From Comamonadaceae bacterium (GTDB lineage Bacteria; Pseudomonadota; Gammaproteobacteria; Burkholderiales; Burkholderiaceae_C), in contig JAACZV010000001.1 in the NCBI GenBank assembly GCA_009996515.1, positions 304,627 to 368,626 of the forward strand: a stretch of DNA of 64,000 nucleotides, read 5' to 3'. Positions 53,471-61,880 of this stretch are shown one piece after another (the first letter of the stretch is position 1; each line of letters begins with the position of its first letter). The translations under genes and the position numbers were made by a program. Below the pieces are notes generated by a model. The model was not told the origin of the DNA. It was given only the letters and a program-made list of their open reading frames with translations, and did no database searches.

Positions 53471-54906
53471 CCGTCCACCTCCGCACCCAGTTCAGCGAGG
53501 ATGGCCTCCAGCTCGGTCATTGCGTGCTCCAGTTCCTGCATGGCCTCCTGAGCCAGCGCGGCGGGTTCGGGCAGGTCGGCGGCATCCTCAGCGCTGTCGT
53601 CCTTGAGCCAGCTGATGTCCAGGCTGTCGCTGCGCTCGGCAATCTCTGCACGGGTGAAGCGGCGGAAGCGCCCGGTCTCGCCCTCGTCGATCCGGGGCGA
53701 CCGGCCGTCCGCCAGCTCACCATAGGCCGTGATGAACGGCTTCAGATGCTCCAGCGTAAACGGGGTGCGCTTGCCGAACTGCGGCATGTTCGCGCGCAGG
53801 TCGTACACCCAGACCTCGTCGGTGTTGCCCGTGGGCGTGCGGCCCTTCTCGAAAAACAGCACATTGGTCTTCACGCCCTGCGCGTAGAAGATGCCCGTGG
53901 GCAGGCGCAGGATGGTGTGCAGCCGGCACTTGTCCATCAGGTCGGCGCGAATCTGCCGGCCCACGTTGCCCTCGAACAGCACGTTGTCGGGCAGCACCAC
54001 GCCCGCGCGGCCACCCGGGTTGAGACCGCGGTAGATGTGCTGCAGGAAGGCGAACTGCTTGTTGCTGGTGGGATAGGTGAAGTCGCCCCGGGTGGGCAGG
54101 CCGCCACCCTTCTTGGTGCCGAAGGGTGGATTGGCCAGCACCACATCAGCGGGCGGCAGGCTCTCGCCCTCGCTGGAGAGCGTGCTGCCCACGCGCACGG
54201 GGCCCTGGCCGCTGCCCGTGATGTCGTGCAGCATGCAGTTCATCAGGGCGAGGCGCTGGGTGTCCGGCACCAGCTCCATGCCGATGAAGGCGTGCCGGCG
54301 CTGGAACTCCTGCTGATCAAGCGGCAGCGCGAAGAGGTCGTCGGTTTGCTGCTTGATGTAGTGGTCGGCGGCGATTAGGAAGCCGCCGGTGCCGGCGGCC
54401 GGGTCTTGGATCACCTCGCCCGGGCGGGGCTTGAGCACCTCCACCATCGCGCGGATCAGCGGGCGGGGCGTGAAGTATTGGCCGGCACCGCTCTTGGTCT
54501 CGGTGGCGTTCTTCTCCAGCAGGCCCTCATAGAGGTCGCCCAGGCCATCGGTGCGGGCGGTGTACCAGTCAAGGGCGTCGATGTTCTCCACCAGCTGTGC
54601 CAGGTGACGGGGCTCCTTGATGCTCGTGTTGCTGCCGGCGTAGACAGCGGCCACCAGAGGGTCGGGCGCGCGGGCCAGCACCAGCAGGCTGCTGCGGTAG
54701 TGGTCCAGTTGCTCCAGGCCATTGCGCTGCTTGAGGTCCGCCCAGCGCTGGCCAGCGGGCAGGCGATGCTCGGTCCCGGTCTCCTGAGCCATCTTCAGGA
54801 AGAGCAGCAGGGTCAGCTCAGTGACGTACTGGTGATAGGTGATGCCGTCATCCCGGAGGATGTCGCAGAGCGACCAGAGTTTCTGGACGATGTTGTGGGT
54901 GGACAT
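53467..54906 (-). CDS. hsdM: Type I restriction-modification methyltransferase HsdM
   Basis: HsdM methylates adenine in the target site. The 479-residue protein has the N-terminal helical domain (MSTHNIVQKLWSLCDILRDD), SAM motif DPAAGTGGFLIAADHY, and catalytic motif VVLANPPFGTKK (N-6 adenine class NPPF). A C-terminal helix (AQEAMQELEHAMTELEAILA) likely packs against HsdS. Normal length. It lies 89 bases downstream of hsdR and overlaps hsdS. Confidence 0.96.
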   Translation of the reverse strand: MSTHNIVQKLWSLCDILRDDGITYHQYVTELTLLLFLKMAQETGTEHRLPAGQRWADLKQRNGLEQLDHYRSSLLVLARAPDPLVAAVYAGSNTSIKEPRHLAQLVENIDALDWYTARTDGLGDLYEGLLEKNATETKSGAGQYFTPRPLIRAMVEVLKPRPGEVIQDPAAGTGGFLIAADHYIKQQTDDLFALPLDQQEFQRRHAFIGMELVPDTQRLALMNCMLHDITGSGQGPVRVGSTLSSEGESLPPADVVLANPPFGTKKGGGLPTRGDFTYPTSNKQFAFLQHIYRGLNPGGRAGVVLPDNVLFEGNVGRQIRADLMDKCRLHTILRLPTGIFYAQGVKTNVLFFEKGRTPTGNTDEVWVYDLRANMPQFGKRTPFTLEHLKPFITAYGELADGRSPRIDEGETGRFRRFTRAEIAERSDSLDISWLKDDSAEDAADLPEPAALAQEAMQELEHAMTELEAILAELGAEVDG

Positions 54907-54995
54907 GGAGAGGTTCAGGGGGCGCTCGCAGCGCGGGAAGAGACCTGGGTTGAGGTGAATGACGCGCCTATGGTCGGGTCGAGCAGCGTCGATGT

Positions 54996-57900
54996 TCAGG
55001 CGGCATCATTCCAGACCTCGTCCTCCAGGGCTGACAGCACTGCACGGCCTTGGCCCGCAAAGACCTGATCGATGGCCTTGAAGCCGCCGTAGCTGGCGTA
55101 GGCGCCGTGGTCGAAAGTGGCCTCGTCGACCGCTACCTTGTCCTTCAGGGTGGTGGCGATGCGTTCCAGCCACCGCAGTTGCGGAGCGGTCCAGGTCTGC
55201 CGGGCGCGCAGCCGCTCGACTGCACGGTCCACCCGGGTGGCGAAGGGCACCAGGGGCGACCCCAGCGCCGACTGACGGATGTAGCCCACGATGGTGGCGG
55301 CGACGTCTTCGTGACGGGCCTTCGCGAACGCAGTGCGCACCGCGGGTTCGGTGAACTGGTGACGGGCGAGCTCAACCAAAAGCGTGCGCAGGTGCTCGCC
55401 GGTCAGCTCGCGCGGGCGAGTGAGCACGATGTCGAGTGCGGCGATGCGGTTGACGTTGTCGCGAATGAAGGCATGGAAGGCGGACAGGTAGTCCTCGGGG
55501 CGCTGGTAGCTACCCCAGCCGTGCTCCACGGACAACAGTTGGTCTTGGTGTGGCGCCAGCACCATGTCGACGCCGGCGCTGGGCGCGGTGTCGGTGCGCA
55601 GCGCCAGCAAGGCGCCACCGTGCTGACCTAAGAACGCGCGCAGGTCGTCCAGCGGCATGGCCCTGAGCAGGGCTGCGAGCTGACGCGGGTCCCGTCCGGT
55701 GAGAAGCTGTAGCTGCTGCAGCGCCTGCTGAACCTCCGGACGCTGTCCGGCCAGCCGGTGCGCGCGATTGAGCAGGTTGCGCACCCGCACCAGCACCTGG
55801 TCGCGCACCTGGTCGGCGTGGGTGATCTGCTGCTGCGTGCGGGGGTGCAGGCCGATGACGGTGGCGGCCGCTGCGGGGTCTTGCAGCTCCTGGATCAACT
55901 GGGCCAGCGGAATGTTGGCGTTCTGCACGACCGGGCGCATGGTGTTGACGGCATCCAACGCAGCGTAGAGGTCCACTGCGTCGAAGATGCGGAAGTACTC
56001 CTTGCCGATCTGGGGGCACAGCCGCGTGGCCCGGCCCAGCATCTGTTCGTACAGGATGCGGCTGCGCACCCGACGAAGGAACACGATGTTCGCGATGCGG
56101 GGAACGTCGATGCCGGTTGACAAGAGATCAACCGTCACCGCGATCTTCGGCAGCGCTTCGTTCTTGAAGAGGCGGATCAACTCGTCGGGCCGGTCAGCGC
56201 GGCCGGTGATCTTCAGAACGGTCTTTGCATGAACGGGACCGTGCTCGCGCTCCAAGGCGTCGGTCAGCAGTCGCACCACGAGATCGGCATGCTGGTCGTT
56301 TGCGCAGAAGACCAGGGTCTTCTCTTCGCCAAACGGGTCGAGTTGCCGGGCCAGCTCTTCGCAGACCACGCGATTGAAGTCGGGCGTCAGCACGAGGCGG
56401 TTGAAGTGATCGACCTCGTAATCCACCTCATCGGGCAGCACGCGTTCTTCGGAGCTGCCCAGCGTGTTGAGCACCGTGACCGTTTCACCGCTGTCGAAGT
56501 GGATGCCATTGGCCGCCAGCAGCGTGCGCATGCGGATGGGCGGGAGATGGTCCACCAGCCAGCCGTCGATGACGGCTTCCTGGTAGGTATAGGTGTAGAC
56601 CGGGTTCCCGAAGATCTGCGTGGTGTGTTGCGCGGGCGTGGCCGTCAGCGCGATCTTGACGGCGTCGAACTGATCCAGCACCCGGCGGTAGGCAGAGATG
56701 TAGTCGCCCTCATCGCGGAACTGCAGTTCGCCCTCGCCCATCTCGCGGTCAAGGATGTAGCCGCGGTGGGCTTCATCGATGATGATGCAGTCGTAGCGGT
56801 CGATGGGCATGCTGCCCGTGTCGTCACTGCCGAACAGGCGCCGAACCATGCCCTGGACTGTCGCCACGTGGACCTTGGTCGCGGCGTCGGGGGTGATGTC
56901 GGCCAGTTCCTTGAGCTCGTAAATCTCGGTGAAGCGCCGGTTCTGCTCCAGTCGGGCGTCCTTGAAGGCGTTCTGAGCCTGCTCACCCAGGGATGACCGA
57001 TCGACCAGGAACAGGACACGTCGGAACCGCTGTGCCTTGAGCAAGCGGTAGATCAAGCCAATGACCGTGCGCGTCTTGCCCGTGCCGGTGGCCATGGCGA
57101 CCAACGCCTGGCGGTCTCCACGGGCGACAGCCGCCTCGACCGCTTGCACCGCACGCACCTGGTAGTCACGCAGGTTCAGATATCCAAAGGGCTCCGCGGC
57201 GAGTTGCCGTTCAGCAGCATCCACGTCCTGACCCAGCAGCGCCAACAAGCCGTCCGGCGTATGCCAGCCAGCCAGCGCGCCGGCGTGATTGCTGGACCGC
57301 CTCAGGTCTCTGAACCACACGCCACTGCGTGTCTCGAACTGACGGTGGTAGCCCCGCCCGTTACTTGCGTAGACAAAGGGCACCCGGTAGTGCGTAGCGC
57401 CCTCGACGACGCTTGCCTGAGCGGGCCAGCCAGCGAAGCTCGCAGCTTGCTCCTCAGGCCAGTTCAGAGGTCTCGCGAACTCGCCACCGTGAAGCGAGTT
57501 GAACCCCAAGCTGTAGCGCTCCGCCTGCCCGATAACGGCTGACACGTCCGTGCTGAACTTCTTGGCCTCAACGACCGCAATCGCCCGCAGACCATGGAAA
57601 AGCACATAGTCAGCTGGGCCAGAGGCAGTGGGCCACTCCGCAATAGCCATGCATCGGTCGCGCTCCGGCCGGACGCCCTTTCCAAAGCGCAGCTCGGTGG
57701 AGTCCGCCTCCCAACCTGCATCACGCAGTTGACGATCGATGAGCGTGCGGGTCTCCGTCTCATCCAGGTCGATCTCCCGGGTCGCGCGGGCCATCGCCTG
57801 CGCAGCGCTCTCGTTGGCTGCTACAAAACCAAGAGCGGTCCCGGCAAGCCCTTCCATGCGGCTGTCGGAGGCCAGCAAAGCAATCCGTGCATCGAATTCG

Positions 57901-58538
57901 GCTTGCAACCGCTTGCGCTCCGCCTCCTCCGCCTGGGCGAGCTGCTCCCACACCTGCCGCTCACCCGCCTGATGCTCCGCGACAGCCTGCATTTGGTGCC
58001 GCTGCTGACGCTCGGACTCCACCTCCGCCTGCGCTGCATGAAGAGCAACCTGCAGACGCTGAAGATCCTCAGCTTGGCGTCGCACCACGTCCTCGTACAA
58101 GACGACGGTCGGCATGACGAACGGGCCGGGCCTGAAAGCAGGCCCTGGATTGCGAAACGCCCGGTAGAACCAGATGCCCAGTTGCCGAGCGATGCGAAGA
58201 GCATCAGCAGCGCCGCGTGCTTCGGTCTGGAAGTTGTGCACGCCGTTGTTGCCATGGCTTCGCAGCAAGTGCAGCATGGACATTACATCGCCATCCAACA
58301 CTTGGCGCCTGCGAAGCTCCGTGAGCAGGTCCGCCTGACTGCGGTCTCCACCCACCATGAATCCATGGACTGCAGCCACGTGCTGAGCCACCGCTTCTCC
58401 AAACTGACGGAGCTTCAACAGGCAGGCATTCGGGTCCGCATGGCAGTAGCGCTCCGCTGAGGCCCCGAGTTGCGCCAACAGCGGATCATCACGTTCGAGG
58501 AACGCGAAGTTTGCAGATGAAGTCGCCTGCGTCGGCAT
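54996..58538 (-). CDS. hsdR: Type I restriction endonuclease subunit HsdR
   Basis: HsdR is the motor nuclease that translocates and cuts unmethylated DNA. The 1180-residue product has an N-terminal DUF4145-like domain (about 1-140), a coiled coil (AQAEVESERQQRHQMQAVAE), a nuclease core with VLFHGLRAIAVVEAKKF (D/E-x-K), and SF2 helicase motifs: Walker A MATGTGKT, DEAH in CIIIDEAHRGY, and TATPA. The later part has the RecA2 motifs (IAVTVDLLSTGIDVP, ARVLRGRATRL-type LGRATRLCP) and a C-terminal helical domain. All active motifs are intact. It is the first gene of the R-M-S operon, expressed from the A/T-rich gap 58539-58922. Confidence 0.95.
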   Translation of the reverse strand: MPTQATSSANFAFLERDDPLLAQLGASAERYCHADPNACLLKLRQFGEAVAQHVAAVHGFMVGGDRSQADLLTELRRRQVLDGDVMSMLHLLRSHGNNGVHNFQTEARGAADALRIARQLGIWFYRAFRNPGPAFRPGPFVMPTVVLYEDVVRRQAEDLQRLQVALHAAQAEVESERQQRHQMQAVAEHQAGERQVWEQLAQAEEAERKRLQAEFDARIALLASDSRMEGLAGTALGFVAANESAAQAMARATREIDLDETETRTLIDRQLRDAGWEADSTELRFGKGVRPERDRCMAIAEWPTASGPADYVLFHGLRAIAVVEAKKFSTDVSAVIGQAERYSLGFNSLHGGEFARPLNWPEEQAASFAGWPAQASVVEGATHYRVPFVYASNGRGYHRQFETRSGVWFRDLRRSSNHAGALAGWHTPDGLLALLGQDVDAAERQLAAEPFGYLNLRDYQVRAVQAVEAAVARGDRQALVAMATGTGKTRTVIGLIYRLLKAQRFRRVLFLVDRSSLGEQAQNAFKDARLEQNRRFTEIYELKELADITPDAATKVHVATVQGMVRRLFGSDDTGSMPIDRYDCIIIDEAHRGYILDREMGEGELQFRDEGDYISAYRRVLDQFDAVKIALTATPAQHTTQIFGNPVYTYTYQEAVIDGWLVDHLPPIRMRTLLAANGIHFDSGETVTVLNTLGSSEERVLPDEVDYEVDHFNRLVLTPDFNRVVCEELARQLDPFGEEKTLVFCANDQHADLVVRLLTDALEREHGPVHAKTVLKITGRADRPDELIRLFKNEALPKIAVTVDLLSTGIDVPRIANIVFLRRVRSRILYEQMLGRATRLCPQIGKEYFRIFDAVDLYAALDAVNTMRPVVQNANIPLAQLIQELQDPAAAATVIGLHPRTQQQITHADQVRDQVLVRVRNLLNRAHRLAGQRPEVQQALQQLQLLTGRDPRQLAALLRAMPLDDLRAFLGQHGGALLALRTDTAPSAGVDMVLAPHQDQLLSVEHGWGSYQRPEDYLSAFHAFIRDNVNRIAALDIVLTRPRELTGEHLRTLLVELARHQFTEPAVRTAFAKARHEDVAATIVGYIRQSALGSPLVPFATRVDRAVERLRARQTWTAPQLRWLERIATTLKDKVAVDEATFDHGAYASYGGFKAIDQVFAGQGRAVLSALEDEVWNDAA

Positions 58539-58776
58539 GTGGCCTGATCTCGCGGTCCGCAGGTATGGTCCTGCTGGCCCGCCCCCTCCCTAGAAGCTGC
58601 CCCCTAGCATGGTAGTTCAGCTCACTACGCGCGCGCCGAGAGTTGAAGGCTGGCCGGCTGATCCATGTGGAGCGGCCGGCGCGGCGACTACAAGGCATAC
58701 CTTGCCAGACCCCTCACCGCCCAAATCGGAAATTCGAATTCAGGGCGAGGGAGGAGCCTCAATACCGATTGCTGGC

Positions 58777-58798
58777 AATAAGTAATTACATACTTATT
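58777..58798. promoter_or_regulatory. AT-rich inverted repeat, possible operator
   Basis: AATAAGTA-attaca-TACTTATT, a perfect eight-base inverted repeat with a six-base spacer and GC outside (GGC...GCC). It lies in the 384-base gap between divergent hsdR and the unknown 160-residue gene. The rest of that gap shows no gene. Could be a regulator site or a hairpin. Confidence 0.6.
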
Positions 58799-58922
58799 AC
58801 TGCCAACCAACATCCAGGATAGTAACTCTTCTTCGAAAGCAAATGCGTACCCACCCTATGGAAAGAAGATTAATCGCGTGCGACGATGGCCGGAATATTG
58901 AAATTCCCGAGGGCATAACGCC

Positions 58923-59405
58923 ATGGTCTGCCAAATCCCGCGCACGCCCAAGGGGCTTGCCGCGCGCATTGAGAAGATGTCGCACCCCTATCTTGGTGAG
59001 GGTATCGCGGACTGCACTCAGCGATTTCAGCAAGCCAGCATTGCGGTCGCTGAAGCTCGGTTGGAAGAATGGGACCTCCGGGCTGGGTTTGCCGATGCCA
59101 TCCTATGGTATGTGACCGGCGTTCGATGTCTCGTGGGAATGCCGCACTGGGACACGCAGATACAGCAAATCATTGAGAACTGCTGGGTGGAGACGCCACT
59201 GAATCAAGCCACCGTAAACGTGATAGCCGCAGCCCTTGCAGCCCGCACCGGTGACGAGAGGGCACGGATGATCGTGCTCCTCCATGAAAACCTATTCCAG
59301 GTCCACCTGAGAGAGGTCTGGTTAAAGGTTCAGCGATGGGCGGACGAACTGCTGCAAGAGGCTCAGCGGTTGTGGGAAGACCGTCCGGACCTGAGACGAC
59401 ACTAG
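58923..59405 (+). CDS. Unknown 160-residue protein
   Basis: The product (MVCQIPRTPKGLAARIEKMS) is not recognised. It looks soluble, mostly helical, with Gln/Glu/Arg-rich amphipathic helices (RFQQASIAVAEARLEEWDLR, HENLFQVHLREVWLKVQRWA, EAQRLWEDRPDLRRH), and has no membrane or signal segment. An internal ATG at 58977 (MSHPYLGEG) with GAG upstream is an alternative start. Codon use is less G/C-biased than the host's. It is divergent from hsdR; as island cargo it may be defence-related, but nothing shows it. Confidence 0.55.
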   Translation: MVCQIPRTPKGLAARIEKMSHPYLGEGIADCTQRFQQASIAVAEARLEEWDLRAGFADAILWYVTGVRCLVGMPHWDTQIQQIIENCWVETPLNQATVNVIAAALAARTGDERARMIVLLHENLFQVHLREVWLKVQRWADELLQEAQRLWEDRPDLRRH

Positions 59406-59996
59406 GGAAGCCGTTGGTCTTAGGTTTGATCGCATTGCGCGAGGGCCATGCTCTTGTCGTCGGCGCCGCCTTTTGGCGACCTGCTTATAGGCTGAGATGC
59501 TTGCAGTCCCGGACAGGCGCATACTCAAATGTATGTATTTGGACGCATGTCTACGGGCCCTGCAGGCCGTCTGAATACAGGGCGTGTGCACTGACTGAAG
59601 CGTGCGCATCCAGCACAATCCCACTGAGAATCCCTCGCATCTTTGCCCCGCAGAGGATTTCGCGTCACATGTTGACGAGCAGCGAGGGAAGGCCGCAGGC
59701 ACCACGATGAATACCGCCTTACCGAGAGTTACGGTTATGGTTTTGAGTGTCAATCCTCACTCGAAACCTGTTGTATCGTGCCGAACAGCTTCAGCACATA
59801 CCGCGCGGGTTGAAGACTGCGCAGGCCATGGCATCTTTGTATTGTGCTCGGCAGAATTTCTGTAAGTTCGGCAGCGTCGAAGATGTTCAACATGCGCGAG
59901 CGCTCATAACATTTCCTGCCATGGCGCCAACTCGCTTATATCGACCGGGCGCCGCTACGCGCTCTTTCGCCCTCTTCATCGAGAACGGCCAGCAGC
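59406..59996. other. 591-base gap, no gene seen
   Basis: No frame with convincing coding character. The region is A/T-richer than its surroundings (for example ATACTCAAATGTATGTATTT). It may contain the promoter of the antitoxin-like gene and decayed sequence. Confidence 0.6.
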
Positions 59997-60170
59997 ATGG
60001 AAGTGGAAGTTGAGATCGATGACGATCTCTTCGAGGCCGCACGGGAACTGGCTGGTCCCGGAGTGGACGACACGGAAATCCTGCACGAGGCCCTGAGAAT
60101 ATTCATCGAGGCACAGATGAACAAGCGCCACATGGAAATGCAGAGCCCTCCTTCTCCGCCGTCTGAATAG
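59997..60170 (+). CDS. VapB-like antitoxin, orphan
   Basis: This 57-residue gene is below the ORF track's length limit. It reads MEVEVEIDDDLFEAARELAG ... EILHEALRIFIEAQMNKRHM, then a Pro-rich tail. The pattern (short beta strand, I-D-D-D-L-x-E-A, second helix with H-E-A-L-R-x-F-I-E) is that of VapB/ribbon-helix-helix antitoxins, which pair with PIN toxins. No PIN or other toxin gene follows: only 75 bases separate it from the convergent small gene. It is an orphan or its toxin was lost; it could also act as a free-standing regulator. Confidence 0.65.
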   Translation: MEVEVEIDDDLFEAARELAGPGVDDTEILHEALRIFIEAQMNKRHMEMQSPPSPPSE

Positions 60171-60245
60171 CCTCGGGAACGGCTGTGGCCTGGCGGTCTG
60201 CGCTCGAACCGGTAGAAGTCCCTGGGGGCTAGAAGCCGGAGTAGA

Positions 60246-60449
60246 TCAGCGCTCCTTGTTGAACTCGACGTTGGCCCAGCGCACCAACGGCGTCGCCTCG
60301 ATCACCGCGCTCGCCTCACGACGAGCCGCCTCAAACCCAGCATAGGTGGTCGCTTTCGTCGACGCGAAATCCGGTAGCGGCCGCTCAAGGTGCTTGATCT
60401 CGACTTTTTGCTGTGCAGGCGGGGTCGCCAAAATTTGATATTCGTCCAT
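60246..60449 (-). CDS. Small protein (67 residues) paired with the proteasome-like gene
   Basis: The frame from ATG 60449 (MDEYQILATPPAQQKVEIKH, ending LVRWANVEFNKER) has AAGGAT at good spacing and begins ten bases after the upstream stop, so it is in the same operon. The track's longer start is inside the upstream gene and is rejected. The protein is charged, lacks membrane segments and is not recognised. It does not end in the GGQ/GGE of Pup. It might be an inhibitor, adaptor or immunity factor of the protease; this is inference from position. Confidence 0.65.
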   Translation of the reverse strand: MDEYQILATPPAQQKVEIKHLERPLPDFASTKATTYAGFEAARREASAVIEATPLVRWANVEFNKER

Positions 60450-60459
60450 GACTGATCCT

Positions 60460-61731
60460 TCAGGGCACGTATTCCTGCCGGAGACGAGCGCTGTAACGCA
60501 GGTTGATCGCGCTATCGAAGTAGTGCTTACGCTTGATCCAAACGAGCCCCTCACTCTTTGTGATGGCGGCCACATCTATTGGCCCACCAACCTCTTCACT
60601 GGGCGAGGTTACTCGCTCCTTGAGCGACTCAAGCACGAGAAGTGTTTCCGCAAGGTGGGCCATTTCCTGCACATCAAGCGTCGCGATGACGGTCACGAGC
60701 GGCGTGAAGTTCTTGGCCCAGTTCTCCTTACGCCACTCCAGCATGAAGGCATCGTGCCTAGACTGAATGATGCTGTCGGACAGCCCGGCTGGAACCTGAA
60801 TTCCATTGGCATCCAGATCGCTGATCACCGCTTCTAGGGAACGCCGGCTGGCTCGCTCGATGATCGACTGTAAGGACGAGCCGAACCCATCTGTGAACAT
60901 GTCGATCATCGATGTCTGCGCCAGCGGTTGGATCATCGCGTGATCGGTGTGCGAGACCTGAAACTCGCGCACGTCAACGTAGGCGAGTTCATTGCCGACA
61001 TGTCCGTACATCTCGATCTGTCTGTAGGCAGGGAAGACCTCGCTCTCGCCATAGCCAACCACGATTACTCCCGCACTGGCCAGCAGCATGTCAATGCGGC
61101 AATACCGGAGCCGATGAGCCAACTCCGCCAGCTCTGCGGGATCGATGGCCTCTAAGTCCGACACCGCCACCAACTGCTGCCTACAGCGCTCGGTCCAATC
61201 AGCGTCAGCAATGGCAGCGTCCATATGCACCGCGGAGAGCGACGGCATCACGCCGCTGTCGTTGAGCTGCTGCCGATACTTCTGAGCGACCGTCCGCCAT
61301 AGCATCTGCCGATCACCAATCGGCAAGGCCACGTCGAAGATGGAAGCCTGCTCATCGCGGGCGAGTTGCACGATCTTGAGCAAAGCGCTGTCGAACTGCT
61401 GCTGTGTGAAGCGGTCCAGAAGGGTCTGTGGAAACAGGGCTTCATTGGCCGACAGAAACTGAACCAGCGCAGTAAGGTAGTCCGACGTCTTGGGTAGCAC
61501 GGTCTTGCCGAGCTGGCGTCGGAACTGCTTGATGGCCAGCTCCCAGGGCACCAGGTCAAGCAGCGCGTTGCCAAAGAATGCAGTCCCAACCGAGCCGTGC
61601 TCGGTGAGATCGAAAATCTTCGTCGCCGATTTGGAATACCTAGGCTGGGAGGCCCCTCTCGAAGAAGTGATGGCGCTGTCCGCTGCTATCACCGCAGCCC
61701 TTCTGTTTAGGATCAGCACCTCGCTGGTCAT
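60460..61731 (-). CDS. Proteasome beta/HslV-like Ntn hydrolase, long form
   Basis: The 423-residue protein starts at ATG 61731 behind GGGGGAG. After Met removal it begins TSEVLILNRRAAVIAADSAI, so Thr would be residue 1 and Asp residue 17, as in proteasome beta subunits; the Lys of KIFDLTEHGS fits the catalytic lysine before a strand. Later VIVVGYGESEVFPAYRQIEM and, near the end, PIDVAAITKSEGLVWIKRKH match the conserved beta-subunit strands (compare IDVAVITRKDGYVQL in archaeal beta). An insertion of roughly 150-200 residues makes it much longer than HslV, Anbu or BPH. It is probably a cytoplasmic protease or amidase; the partner unfoldase is not in the window. Island cargo. Confidence 0.7.
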   Translation of the reverse strand: MTSEVLILNRRAAVIAADSAITSSRGASQPRYSKSATKIFDLTEHGSVGTAFFGNALLDLVPWELAIKQFRRQLGKTVLPKTSDYLTALVQFLSANEALFPQTLLDRFTQQQFDSALLKIVQLARDEQASIFDVALPIGDRQMLWRTVAQKYRQQLNDSGVMPSLSAVHMDAAIADADWTERCRQQLVAVSDLEAIDPAELAELAHRLRYCRIDMLLASAGVIVVGYGESEVFPAYRQIEMYGHVGNELAYVDVREFQVSHTDHAMIQPLAQTSMIDMFTDGFGSSLQSIIERASRRSLEAVISDLDANGIQVPAGLSDSIIQSRHDAFMLEWRKENWAKNFTPLVTVIATLDVQEMAHLAETLLVLESLKERVTSPSEEVGGPIDVAAITKSEGLVWIKRKHYFDSAINLRYSARLRQEYVP

Positions 61732-61880
61732 TCCTGGCTCCCCCCGATCCAGTTCATCAGCCGCGATAGGCGGCATCCGTCCACGGCACCACCAAATCCC
61801 CACTGATCATACGGAACTCGATTCGACTGGGCCATGCCGAGGCACGCAGGTGGGTGCCGCTCGGGGCTGGAGCGAGCGGC

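Noticed and set aside
58843-59115. A 90-codon gene overlapping the unknown 160-residue gene
   Set aside because: Different frame; loses coding character after about 40 codons, whereas the other frame stays consistent over 160 codons.
60246-60449. A Pup-like protein tagger for the proteasome-like enzyme
   Set aside because: The size is similar, but the protein ends NKER and lacks the GGQ/GGE terminus, and no Pup ligase is present.
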